Positions 35,538-46,142 of a stretch of DNA of 59,382 nt are shown here, one piece after another. Location of the stretch: assembly GCA_015499985.1 (NCBI GenBank), contig JAAAUF010000137.1, positions 1-59,382 on the forward strand, read 5' to 3'. The stretch's first letter is position 1, and each line of letters begins with the position of its first letter. Both the position numbers and the translations under genes were made by a program. Under the pieces are notes generated by a model that was not told the DNA's origin, ran no database searches, and was given only the letters and a program-made list of their open reading frames with translations. The stretch comes from Haplosporangium gracile. Lineage: Eukaryota > Mortierellomycota > Mortierellomycetes > Mortierellales > Mortierellaceae.

Positions 35538-36407
35538 CTATTGTTTAGCGACCTTCTTCGTGGTTTCTGTTTGTTGGGTGGTGATTCGCTCCATGCTCTC
35601 CGTTTGCAACGCCATCAAGACCATGGGCGCCTTCTGCAGTCTCCCCTGCATTGCCGCCTGTTCCCGTCTGGTGTCCTCCTCCGTCTTCCTTCGCTCCTCT
35701 TCCATCTTCCTTCGCTCCTCCCGATCCTCGACCATCATGTCCAGTTGCCTACGTTGGTTTTCGGCCTGACTCTTCAAAAATGCACTCGCTTCTTGAAGCT
35801 GCCCTGTCAACATTGTCGCCATGGTTCGTTTTCTCATCCCGGGAGTCCTTGAAGTATGACTGGAGACAATGGAGACACCGGACTCGGACTCCGTTCCTGA
35901 CAGAAAGACTTGTGTGGGTTGAGGCAGGTCTGGTGCTACTCAAGCGGGGCCTGTTCAAGACCTTTCCAATAAAAGTAGGCCTTCCACTCGGTTACTCTCC
36001 ATCCGCGCCTTCTTGCAATGTCTTCTGTCCCTGTTATCGGCGGCTGTCTTCCTGCAGGCTTGCTCAAACTCGTACACGGGCTGTATGTACTTCAGTCAAT
36101 CGGTTATCTGAGGATTGACTCTAGTAGCTCTCAGCATAGCGGCCTCGTGCTCAGCATACTCGCGCGACAAGTTTTTCCATCTGGCATGACATACACGGGG
36201 ATTGACGTCGTCGAACACTGCTGAGCGACCTTTGGCTCGTTCTTTGTCATCATGATCCTTCAGATACTGAACAGCTCTCGACCAAGCAGCTCCTGTTTGT
36301 CCGTGTTGGATACCGAACGGCCTGACCGCATCCAAAGTCTTGAGTTCCGTTTTTTGTAATAGCCTCCATATTTTGAATTGAAACAAAAATGTTTCACAAA
36401 TGGTCAA
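35538..36407 (-). pseudogene. Myb/SANT-like accessory protein of the Harbinger element, frameshifted
   Basis: Minus-strand 36407-36096 encodes a trihelix/Myb-SANT-like DNA-binding module: AWSRAVQYLKDHDDKE, then VFDDVNPRVCHARWKNLSRE. The frame is then lost. A second frame (about 36118-35970) supplies LKYIQPVYEFEQACRKTAA. A third, 35837-35538, supplies a charged coiled-coil region: GQLQEASAFLKSQAENQRRQ, then the EERRKMEEERRKTEED helix and QTESMERITTQQTETTKKV. In Harbinger elements this second protein is needed with the transposase for binding and mobilisation. The tail-to-tail layout with the transposase supports one composite element of about 34.2-36.4 kb. At least two frameshifts make it non-functional. 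Terminal inverted repeats were not identified. Confidence 0.65.
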
Positions 36408-36733
36408 AGGGATACTCGAGAACAGTGGATTGCCCTTCCTCGAGCCATTTTTTTTTTTAAAATTCTGTCAAAGAATGAAAAAAGCGGCGGCAAATATTCT
36501 CACCGACAAGCCAAACATTGTCCACAAGCACACAAATAATATGGGCAACAAACACCCAAGAGAACATGGGTCCTTGCTATAAAGCAAGATATTTTTGAGT
36601 TCAAGTATGCTGCCAAAGTTATGAATCTCCAAAGCTGTCAAAGCTGTCAAGGCTGTCAAAGTACGACAGCGACAAAAAAAACTCCCAAAAAAAAAATGAC
36701 ACAAGCACCAGATAAGGAATGAAAACACAAATG
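36408..36733. repeat. Short spacer with a 9-bp tandem repeat
   Basis: The spacer lies between the Harbinger remnant and the end of the AT-hook gene. At about 36631-36660 the unit AAGCTGTCA/AGGCTGTCA is repeated three to four times. No coding potential is seen. Confidence 0.6.
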
Positions 36734-39700
36734 CTACTCTTGACGCTCCTGTTCGCGTCTTTTTTCCCACTCGCTCATCGTATGCTCGGCCTCGAACTCT
36801 TCATACTTGTCATCCCTCATACTCAACACATGGGCAGAAGAACCTCCACGGTCTCGACGATCCCGCGAATCATCCAATCGTCGACGACTGTGTCCCCGTC
36901 CGTGATCATAGCCCAATTGGCTCGCGCTTGACGATGATGGACGCCCCGAGCTCCGGGCTCGCAAAGACTTGTCCCTGGTTCGTCGGTTGTTGTCGTCAGA
37001 GCGGCGGGACGTGTTTACCTCGTACTCCTCAAAATCATATCCACGATGACGTTCGTGGCCTCCACTCCTGGGATGCGACTGTCTGTGATAGCCATTCGAG
37101 CTTTGTTTGTCATGGTCGCCTCGGTGGTAGCTATAGTTGTCGTGATGTTCATGATGTGAGCGGCGGTCAGATCCAGGGTTGAGATCGCGGTGTCCTCGGT
37201 CGCGGTCTCCAGGATCGCCGTTCGAGCCCAGATGCTCCTCTGTATGGCGGCGTCTGCTATTGCTGTGCTGACTCCTGCTGCGTTCGCTGAGTGATGATGG
37301 GTGGGTGAGTCTATTTCTGCCTCCCGTGTCGTTGCCTCGAGACTGTCGAATGCTGCGACCACTCGAAGGCCGGCTATGTCCTTTTGGTCTTGTTGTTCGA
37401 GAGTCATCATGCTGTATAACGTCGTTCTGGGGCTGATCGCGAGAGTCTAAATTCGGATGTGAAGTGACGACGGTCGAGAAAAGCGGAGGCTGATTTGAAG
37501 GTCGGGACGGTGAAGAGAGCGGTGGTGGCAAGCGAGAAGTATGAATGGATTCCATGTTGATAGGTCGAGGACTGTAGAGCTCTTTTGGAGAGGGCTGACG
37601 TGGTTGTTCATGGACATCGGCCGACTTGCTGCTGTTAGATGAGGAGTTGACGTTGCCGTCGCTACTGGAGAAGAACGATGCTGGTGCAGTTGGCAGCTTT
37701 CTCATATCACTGGAACCATCATGGACTATGAAATAAAGACAAAAATGTGTCAGCAAGCCTTGCGGCACTATAAAAAAGGCAAGTAACTCATGCTATTCGA
37801 GACGAGAGCACGAATGAATGCACTTGGGTTGATACCTTGTGGGACACATTGGAGATGATGCGTACCCCAGTAGGTTCCAGGATCAGCGGTTCCGAAGGAG
37901 CGCCGACAGTCACCGAGTGGGTAGTGACCTCCCGACTGAGCATGCTGGGGCTGGTGAGGAGTAGATGTCACATGTGGAAGTGTCTTGTGAGGTGGAAAGG
38001 ATGTTGATGCAAACAGTGCTGGATCTATAGGCTCTGGGGAGTACGGTGAGCGGCTACCATCGCGTGAGAATTGACGCTGCGTATGCAGTTGAGGCGGCGG
38101 AATTTCATCCGCATAGATGTTGATGCTTTGAAGGTCGACTTTCCTGTGAGGAGGGCTCTTGGAATCGATGGTGCCTGCGTGGATGGTCTGCGGACGAAGT
38201 TTGAGTGGACGTGGTCTGAGTGACCTTCCTCGAGACTTAGGCGCAGACTGGTCCCGTTTATGTGATGATCCTCGAGAATCCGATCGACGCCGTGTGCCTG
38301 GAGACCTGCCTCGAGACCTGCTCCTGTTTTCTTCATCCTCTGAACGACCTCTGTCTGTCCTGTACCCGTCTCTGCCTCTGTGCTCCTTGCGCCGTTGTTC
38401 ATCATCGTACTCTCGATGATGCTCGGCTTCTTCCTTCCTGCGATCCATGTCCCGCTGTCGACTGGCGATTTTCTCCAGCTCAATTGCCTGTTGATCAGCA
38501 TAATCAGCAATGCCACCCGCGTAAGCCGTGAATGATCCGCGACTATCGTACCTCGACCCTGGGTTTTGGCCAAAGTAGGAAGGCGAGTGATTGTGTGGAT
38601 AGTGGTGCAGATTTGATTCACCAAAATGTGCTTGTACGGGCATGGTCGGTGTTGTTACTTTGAGAGGTAGAGAATGTTGCATGGTCCGGTCAATAGGTGC
38701 CATCGTTATTGCTGTTGGCGGCTGATATTGTTGCGGGGCCGTTCCTGGTGTTGATGGTTGGGCTATCTCCAGATTGGTGGTGGTAGACTCGGACGGTTGC
38801 TCCTGCACTGGCTGTTTTTCACGTCGTTTCGCAACGAGCGCGCCATACTCCTTAAAAAAAGGCGGCGGGCTCCCCAGAGTGGGACCCTCGGCTCCTTCGA
38901 CCTTCCTAACATCAACGGCGTTCTTCAAAGAAGAGGGGAGATCCTGAGCCGTAGACCCGCTGTTGTCCTCATCTTTCGCATCTTCATCCCCATCGTCGTC
39001 TTGATCGCCGTCATCATCGTCGCTCGTATGGATAATTTTCCGCTTCTTAGAGGCGGACTTTGCTCGAGAGGGGGCGACGTTCGATCCTTTTGAGCTCCGA
39101 GTCCTAGGTGAGGCTGTTGACCGTGCACGATTCCGCTCTCGTCGCTTTTGTGCCTCCGCGCTCTGATGTAACTTCAAAAACTTTTTCATACTCTCCGCCC
39201 CTGCCACGGGATTCCCTACAAGACCTGGTGTTGGTACATTAGACGAGGATGCCGCCTTCTCCGTCAAACGAATACTGCCGGTATCGCTGTTACCGATTTC
39301 CTGTATCGCTAAAGAATTTTCGTCGGAAGGGACGACGTTGGGTGTTGTGTCCAGCGAAGTTGTATTTGTCGTTGACCCTGCTGATGGCACTCTCTGTGAG
39401 CTCGGTGCTGGGAGCAAGATGACCGGTGTCAAATATCGCTGTTTGCCGTTTCTCTGCGGAGGATCTGTCGATTGTGACTGACTGAATGTAGACACTGATG
39501 CTGGCAACAGTTGTTGCGACTCTGTCTGTGTTGTTGGTGCCGGAGCAGCGGTCGACGTTGACTGTAGCTTGGGCTTTTTATTGAAACTTCCCAGAGGTCG
39601 GCCCCGTTTCCTGACAGGTTTATCGTTGGATCCTTGCACAGGTGCCTTGAGCAGACTGGAGGTTTTTAAAGATCCTCCTGATGCCCGAACGTAGGTCCGT

Positions 39701-40332
39701 GGGCGAGTGCCGAGCGTATCAAACTCCTCAGTATCGTCCGCATGCTCGTCATAATACTCATCCTCACCAGAACTTTCCGTGTCTCTATATCGCCTCTGCG
39801 TCGCCTTCCTCCGTCCGATTTCTGCACCACTCGTTGATTGCTTGAGAGTGTCTTGATTCAGTGTCTTCATTAGGTCGGAAGGCGGTGCTGTGATGGACGA
39901 CCTTTTCTGTTGCTGATGTTGTTGTTGAGGTGACGCTTGTTGGCGTCTTTTCTGTTGCGGTACTGTTGACGGAGAGCTAGAGGCCGGTTCCTGTTCATGC
40001 TCCTGAGACTCATGGGCAAACCCCTGATAGTCCCAGCCGATGTCGTCCGAAAACCTGTCCAAGAGGTAATACTGTTCCAGTAACGGCAACATAATCCCAG
40101 CAGTAGACCCTCCTGCGGCACTTTGGGCGAATGCACGCTTAATTCCATCGCGATTGGAGCGACAGTAGAACCAGTAACGAACGATTTCGAAATCGAGGTC
40201 TATGATGGCTGCAATGAATTTGAGAGTTGACACGTCGGGGATCGCTTGGTGGACGAGCCAGGCCTCGACGAGGAATGCAGCCTTTTGGGGAGTGACGTTG
40301 CTCAAGGCTGTGTTAATGTCGTCTGTGGACAT
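36734..40332 (-). CDS. Homeodomain-like, AT-hook nuclear protein
   Basis: Two exons, 40332-37836 and 37725-36734, join in phase 1 (CAA G|TC CAT) to 1162 residues. I start at MSTDDINTALSNVTPQ, because the upstream extension is low-complexity. Residues 14-65 resemble a degenerate homeodomain: KAAFLVEAWLVHQAIPD, then a helix, then LDFEIVRYWFYCRSNRDG, which lines up with the WFxNRR recognition helix. An AT-hook-like KRGRPLGSFNKKPK follows near residue 250, and nuclear-localisation-like basic runs include SKKRKI. Between them are acidic patches (SSGEDEYYDEHADDTEE) and poly-Gln. The last 450 residues are rich in Arg/Ser/Asp/Glu with RS and RD dipeptides, resembling splicing or chromatin factors. 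I infer a DNA-binding regulator. The gene is divergent from the Isa1-like gene. Confidence 0.72.
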
Positions 40333-41061
40333 TGTTTGGATCAAGAGCGGGCGACGATGAGGGTGTGCGTGGGTGCTGTGGTGTTGTTGGTGGTTATGGT
40401 GTTGTTGGTGTTGACAGTTTCGTGGCTCTGTGAGTGCTCGTACTCGTGCTCTCCTGGGGTCAGCTTTTGTTCCGTTGTGTGAGCTAGTGCGGTGGGTAAG
40501 AGAAAGGTGGAGCAAGACTCTAGACAAAAAAAAGTAACATGTTCGCCCATAAGCAGTCACCGCATGCATTCGAATAATGCCGTTGGACTCAGAGCTGAAT
40601 CACAGTTCTAGTTCAAGGTGCGACCAAGCGAGCAATAAGTCATCAGTATATCCAAGTTCTACGATTTCAGAACCGCGAAGTTGTGACGATCAGTAAAACC
40701 ACCGCACTCTCCATCCAACGTGTCTCTTTCTCTCCTTTAAAAGCATCGTTAAACGATATGAAGATTGCGCTCTTCAAACAAGCGCTGGACCAGAATTTGG
40801 CACAACTCTGCTTTGAAACCTGTCTCTTCCTTTGGATCATCAGGACCTCTTTCTCTGTTTTATCACCCAAACCCAAAGTCCGTGATACCATCATCCCGCC
40901 TAAGGTCTAATGCCTTTTTTTGACGCTAAATCATCCACGCCACCAAATTTCACACGTTCCACGTGATACCTTACTGACCCAAAAAGCAAGGATGCCCGTC
41001 TTTGACAATGCATTCACTGCTTTCCTCTTCCTCCCATGAACAACAACTCACACCCTTCACA
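40333..41061. promoter_or_regulatory. Divergent promoter region between the homeodomain-like and Isa1-like genes
   Basis: 729 bp separate the two start codons. A CACGTG E-box is at 40960-40965, about 100 bp before the Isa1-like ATG. Such boxes bind bHLH factors in fungi, including ones linked to iron or phosphate control in some species. No TATA box is obvious. The role is inferred from position only. Confidence 0.4.
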
Positions 41062-41756
41062 ATGTCCCTAGCAGCAAAAGTCGTCAAAGGCGCCGCACTC
41101 AGGAACCCACGTCCTCGAAAAGCCGTCCTCACCCTCGTAACGTCCTATCGATCCTTTATGTCTCGCCTTGCTCATAACTGACTGCGCATGAATTATTTTG
41201 GTCCAACATTATGCCCTTTATCGCTTTGCCCAACTCGCAGAACACACACTAAGTCAGATCCATTTTTCGCTCCCCCCTCTTTTTCTTCTTCTTTTTTTCA
41301 TCTCCCCCTCTTCCTGCTATGATCCATCTGTTTGGTTGTGATTAGACACCGTCGGCAGTACAACGTCTACGCACGCTGACAGAGGGTCCAGAACCCAAGA
41401 TGGTCCGTGTCGGGATCCGGACCAAGGGCTGTTCAGGCCAACAATACCAACTCGATTACACTACCAAGAAGGAGAAATTTGACGAAGAGGTCAAACAAGA
41501 CGGTAAAAAACATACATTCCAATAGCTGTCTAAACAAGCGAGTTTACGTTGCAAATCAATGGCATGTCTCTTATGTGCCATTTTTCATGACTCTCATTAT
41601 ATAATAGGTGTGACGGTGCTGGTGGATAATAAGGCGCTACTGTCGGTTCTTGGATCAGAGATGGATTATGTCGAAGACAAGTTATCGGCCCAGTTCGTGT
41701 TCAATAATCCAAATGTCAAGGAGTCCTGTGGATGCGGTCAAAGTTTCATGACTTGA
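41062..41756 (+). CDS. ISA1: Iron-sulfur cluster assembly A-type protein (Isa1/ISCA1-like)
   Basis: Three exons, 41062-41136, 41346-41502 and 41608-41756, in phases 0 and 1, encode 126 residues. The first 25 residues are basic and without acidic residues (VVKGAALRNPRPRKAVL), suggesting a mitochondrial presequence. The body is a HesB/IscA fold: LTPSAVQRLRTL, then VRVGIRTKGCSGQQYQLDY with the first conserved Cys, and the terminal ESCGCGQSF with the CGC pair. These three cysteines bind the cluster or iron. Isa1 works with Isa2 and Iba57 in maturing mitochondrial [4Fe-4S] proteins. Length and the C-terminal position of the CGC motif match ISCA1. It is a short housekeeping gene, with no sign of decay. 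Confidence 0.93.
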
Positions 41757-42126
41757 TGAAAAAAAAAGTAACGTCGCCATAGACTCTATGAGCACCCAAA
41801 TAATAGCACTAGTTCTTTCAGCGCGTAATGTTTTCTTGTGTCCTTTTGCCTTTGACTTTCAAATTTAATCAAGTATGCTTTACCCCGTACTTCTGATACT
41901 ACCCCATATATAGCGGAATATAAATAAAAACAGAAAACTTCCACCCATCAGACAAAGGGAAGTTGAGCACATCTCTATTATTTGACACAATACTAGTGTA
42001 GTATACTCGCTCATCGATCCAGAAAACGCCGGCGGATCCACCGTCATTGTATACTTTTAGTGCGGCTTCACATGTACTTTGGGAAGCTTCTCTTGCAATG
42101 GCTCGACGCAGAATGATGACTTGTAC

Positions 42127-43603
42127 TCACGATATAAGATGCTGAAAACAGTGCGCTCCTGCGCCTATGTATAATTCTCGATCTCTTGCAGTCACCTCTA
42201 ACGACACAATCTCCGTGCAGTCATTCTGCGCAAGAAACGGCCATAACCCCTGCCGGCCCCAACGGTGCGGTTGTGTGACTTGCCAGACCTTCGGTTTGCG
42301 ATAGGGCTCCTGCCGTCGAATGAAGGGTCTATCGATTGTTCTCCCCAGTGCCGCCATCTCTACCTCGGTTCCCCGGGCGGGATAACTTTTTGTGTCATAC
42401 CGCTGGACTTGGAGGGCCAAAATCTTGAGCGAAGGTGGATAGGCAAAGTACATATCCGTAATGATATTCTCCGTAGACCTCAAGTCGGCAATGAATGTCA
42501 AAAACAGAGCCTCGAGTGTCGCACTATCAGAGATCGTCCTTGCCTAGTACTTGGAGTAGATCATTCCGTGGGAGCCCTTGCGAATATTGAATGCGTTGAG
42601 TTGTCCGGTCGAGTTTCGGAAGAGATTGAAGATTTTGCCTCGGAACGGATTCGCGTCCAGGAATCGTCCTTGTTCGACTAGCTTGACAGCGTTGCATTGG
42701 TACTCTCGCATCTGATCTGCTTGAGTGGTGGTGGGGAGACCTAAATAAAAGGCATGGTCAGCATGGATTTGGATCTGGGTGACTGGGTTTGTCATCGAGT
42801 TGCCCATCGAGATCCCCTTGATCGGGATCGCCGTCTGCTTAAGTGCCTTGGGGAAGCTGACTTCCGCCTCTGTTGTTACTATTGAGTCGTCGGACTTTGC
42901 TTCTGTAACTCCACCCTCAGGCGCGCTCAAAGGCGCCTTGGAGTTGAGTTTTTTGTTGCGCTACATAATGGCGTGCGCGATCGACGGGACAAACTTTCCT
43001 GCATAGCTCTGTCCTGCAATATACAGAACCGCCTTTTGCTGTTCAGAATATCGTACATAGAACTGGTCCAAGAAGACCATCATATCCTTCATAACCGCCC
43101 GGTGGTCCTTGACAAATCCCGATTTCGTATACATTGCATCCGGATCTTCGTCAGCGTTGTCGCCTGCCTTGGTTCTCTTGTGCCGCTTGCTCGCCGCTGC
43201 GACCTTGAAATCAAACGACTGAGACGATGGGAGGGTCGCAAAGAAGGCTGCCTCCTCTTCCTGGTCCTTCTCCAATTCTGCCTCCAACTCCTCAAACCTA
43301 TCATCGTCATCCTCTTCGTCGTCGCCATTGAATTCTGGAGCATCATCACCATCGTCATCGTCATCCTCACCATCATTCCCACCACCACCACGCGACGATG
43401 GCCCCTTCTTGCGCTTATGTCCTTTCCTGGCACCCTGGCCATGATTGACAAAAGAGTACCCAGTCCTGACAGGTTGCTCTACAAACGGCATCGAATACTC
43501 ATTCGCCCAGGTATTGTTGTTCCTTATCAACTTTAAATCCTCCGTCACATGGATAAGCTCCGTCTCATAGAACAATACTCGCACCCGGACCTCCCTGCAG
43601 CCA
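42127..43603 (-). pseudogene. Kex1-type serine carboxypeptidase, truncated, with frameshift and two in-frame TAG codons
   Basis: The recognisable part starts at 43603 with WLQGGPGAS, the family's WLNGGPGCSS box. It shifts frame at once into LFYETELIHVTEDLKLIRNN, then FVEQPVRTGYSFVNHG. A long acidic/basic insertion follows (poly-Asp runs). The catalytic-serine motif GQSYAGKFVPSIAHAIM comes next (normally GESYAGKY). TAG stops at 42961-42963 and 42544-42546 interrupt the frame. Reading continues in the same frame between and after them, with LPTTTQADQMREYQCNAVK, then FNIRKGSHG, and weaker similarity onward. The 5' part with the signal peptide is missing: only about 200 bp separate it from the glyoxal oxidase stop. 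Active homologues trim C-terminal basic residues in the Golgi. This copy is dead. Confidence 0.75.
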
Positions 43604-43801
43604 GCTAATTGAATTTTGTGACTAGGTGGTACTTACATGATGGGTCGAGTGACACAAGTTAGCGCGTGTTTTGATGTGAGCTGACCATTTAATTTTTGTT
43701 TTTTTTATTTCATGATATGATGGATGATTTACAAGATGGGAAGAGGAGATCAGAAAGTAGGGGGGAGAGAACGCTTCTCTTTCCCCTTATAGGCTGAATC
43801 T

Positions 43802-46142
43802 CTAGTTGAGAAGGAAATGAACAGCAACAGAGGGGACGCCGTTGTTCAACATGTGCATGTAATGAGGACCAGGAGGCATAATGTTGGTGTTGGGAGGCAT
43901 CACAACCTCATAGGTAATCTTGGTGCCGTCAGTATGAGTAGCCTTGGCCACAAGCTTAGTCATCCTTTGCGACATGTGTGTGCTGTGGGTCACGAACCCG
44001 CGATGACCCAACATAAATACGACCTCGGGTTCGTACTTGCTCGTATCCTTGACATCGACCGTCACCGACACCTTCTGGGCATAGGTCACCTTCTCGGGCA
44101 CCTTGCTCACAATCTCGGGGCGAGCCAAGTCAGTCGACAAATAAGGAGGCGTAAAGTTCTCGACACGGTATTCGGTAGGGTAAGGGACATCCTTCAGACG
44201 GACCTCAGAGTTCTCGTTCGAACCAGCGACAAAGACAGAGCCATCGGGCAGGAGCATGGCTACAGAGTGGTACATTCTTGCAATGTTACTGGGCTCCCAT
44301 TCTGTAAATCTTTGTCCAAGAGGAGCGGCAGGGTCATAGATGGCAGGCGTAAAGACGGGATCGTTACCGTGGCGGAAACCAGCATATCCGGTCATGCATC
44401 CGTTCAAAAGCATGATCTTGCCGTCAGCTAGTGCAATCGCGTCACCCATCAGACGGGGGGTAGGCATCTCGTCCATCTCCCATTGAGGATCGGCGTCGGC
44501 AAGGTTGATACGACCACAGCTCTGAAGGGCCTTGGCCTTCTGGCTCTGAGCCTCAGATCCTCCACAGACTAAGATCTCGTGCGCATAGTTCTTGGCGGGG
44601 TCCAGAGGTAACAGGATATGTGATCCAGTCAGGGGGTACGAACGGGGTCCACCGGGCAGGTCAGGCATGCGCTTGATGACCTCGTTCTTGGCAACGTTAA
44701 AGATCATCGACTTTTGGTTGGCAAAGATAAAGATGTTGCCGTCGGGGAGGGAATAGACGTTTGGATAGAGATTGTTGGGCAGGGCATCGACCATGAACTG
44801 CATAAAGGTGGGCTTGTAATCGGCGGGCTTGACGTTGGCGGGTTTTGGGTAGATCTCCCATGTGGGGTTGTTGGTCGCCATGCGGTTGATTGCCAGAGAC
44901 TCGTTACTGCCTCCTAGAACAAAGAGCTCGCCAGAGGGGAGGGTCGTAATCGAGACATACCAGCGGTTTCCGGTCATCGTCCAGGCAGGGTCTGCAGGGC
45001 TCTCCATCCACTCGCAGGTTCCGTCATCGCAAGGGTTCCACATACGCAGCGACTGGAATCCACCCTGTGCTCCGAATGCGCGCGATTTCTATTATTCGTT
45101 GAGAAAGACCATAGAAACAATGGTTAGAATAAACGAACGGTGTGAAAAAGACAAAAGAAGTGAGAGCAAAAGGTCAAACTTACACGTGTCTCAGCGCCTC
45201 CAGCGCTGATCATGGTACCATTGGGCAAGAACCCACCACCTGAGCAGAAGGTGTTAGTCGTGACATCAAGAAGACGAATGTTATTCGTCACCAAATCGTA
45301 CTCGGCATTGTAGGCAGAAAGACCGCTAGGCAGCTTGACAGGGTTGGCCTCGGCCTTGTCGATGATCAGCATCTTTGTAGGCGTCACCAAGGCAATATGT
45401 TGTGCGGCCACACCAGTGTTGCCCACCACCTTGAAGGCGCCCTTGGGCAGCGAGGGAATAGGGCGCGGCTTTCCGTTGGCACCGGGGGCGTTTGTCATCG
45501 GTTGAGCTGTGCCGAGGTTGCGTACACAGCGACCGTTGAAACTTGCGGCGGCATCGCATCCGGTCGCACAGGCAAGGCGTGAGTTACCACAGTGTCCGTG
45601 CTACATAGATGTAAATTGAATTGTTAAACAAGAGCTAGTTGGGGTAGAACGGAATCATCGAGTGTTTTTCAAGGCTTTATGTGTTTGTTGTTTTTTGTTG
45701 AAGTGCGACAGTTCTGAAAAAAAGAAAAAGTCAGGTCAAGCTGAGAGGCTTTTGGGGATGTGTGAGGGATAAGCTGTGTGTTCGAAAAAAAAAGACAGTA
45801 AGCTGGATAGCTGCAAATTTCGTCAGAGTGGAATATCATGGAGCCGTTTCTTATGTCGTCGTTATGCAGCTGCCTCCTTCTTGCATTGCTGTTATCATGT
45901 CTCTTGTTTGTTGCCCATAAAAAAAGAGGAGGGTAAATAAAGTCAACAGCGAAAAGGGGGAGAATTGGTTGGCAAGGAGAAATGAATAGATATCTTACAC
46001 GACTACAGCAGGGCGACTCTTGTGGACAGGCCAGTCCATTATTATATTTACAGGCTGCGGCGTCTGCTGTCGTGGCAATCAGGCCTAGTGACACGACTGT
46101 GAGGGCAGCAAGCAGGAAACCCAGCTTTCGGACAATCGCCAT
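43802..46142 (-). CDS. Secreted glyoxal-oxidase-type copper radical oxidase with N-terminal hevein-like module
   Basis: Exons 46142-45999, 45600-45184 and 45088-43802 join in phase 0 to 615 residues. A signal peptide (MAIVRKLGFLLAALTVVSLG ... ADA) is followed by a cysteine-rich module split by intron 1. It reads LACPQESPCCSRHGHCGNSR, then LACATGCDAAASFNGRCV, resembling a chitin-binding hevein fold. The beta-propeller then carries candidate active-site residues: NTFCSGGGFLPNG and YPNVYSLPDGN (Cys-Tyr cofactor), RMYHSVAMLLPDGS (Tyr-His copper ligands) and FVTHSTHMSQRM (His ligand). The C-terminal Ig-like DUF1929 domain ends at VAVHFLLN. Such enzymes oxidise aldehydes and make hydrogen peroxide outside the cell, feeding peroxidases or acting in wall remodelling. 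The substrate is not predictable. Confidence 0.92.

Noticed and set aside
34200..36450. CTCGAG-containing stretches near 34213, 36412 and 36437 as terminal inverted repeats
   Set aside because: CTCGAG is itself palindromic, flanking similarity is weak, and no 3-bp target duplication could be shown.
42544..42963. TAG codon reassignment or readthrough in this organism
   Set aside because: TAG terminates the SH3 gene exactly at its conserved C-terminus, and the interrupted genes also carry frameshifts or truncations.
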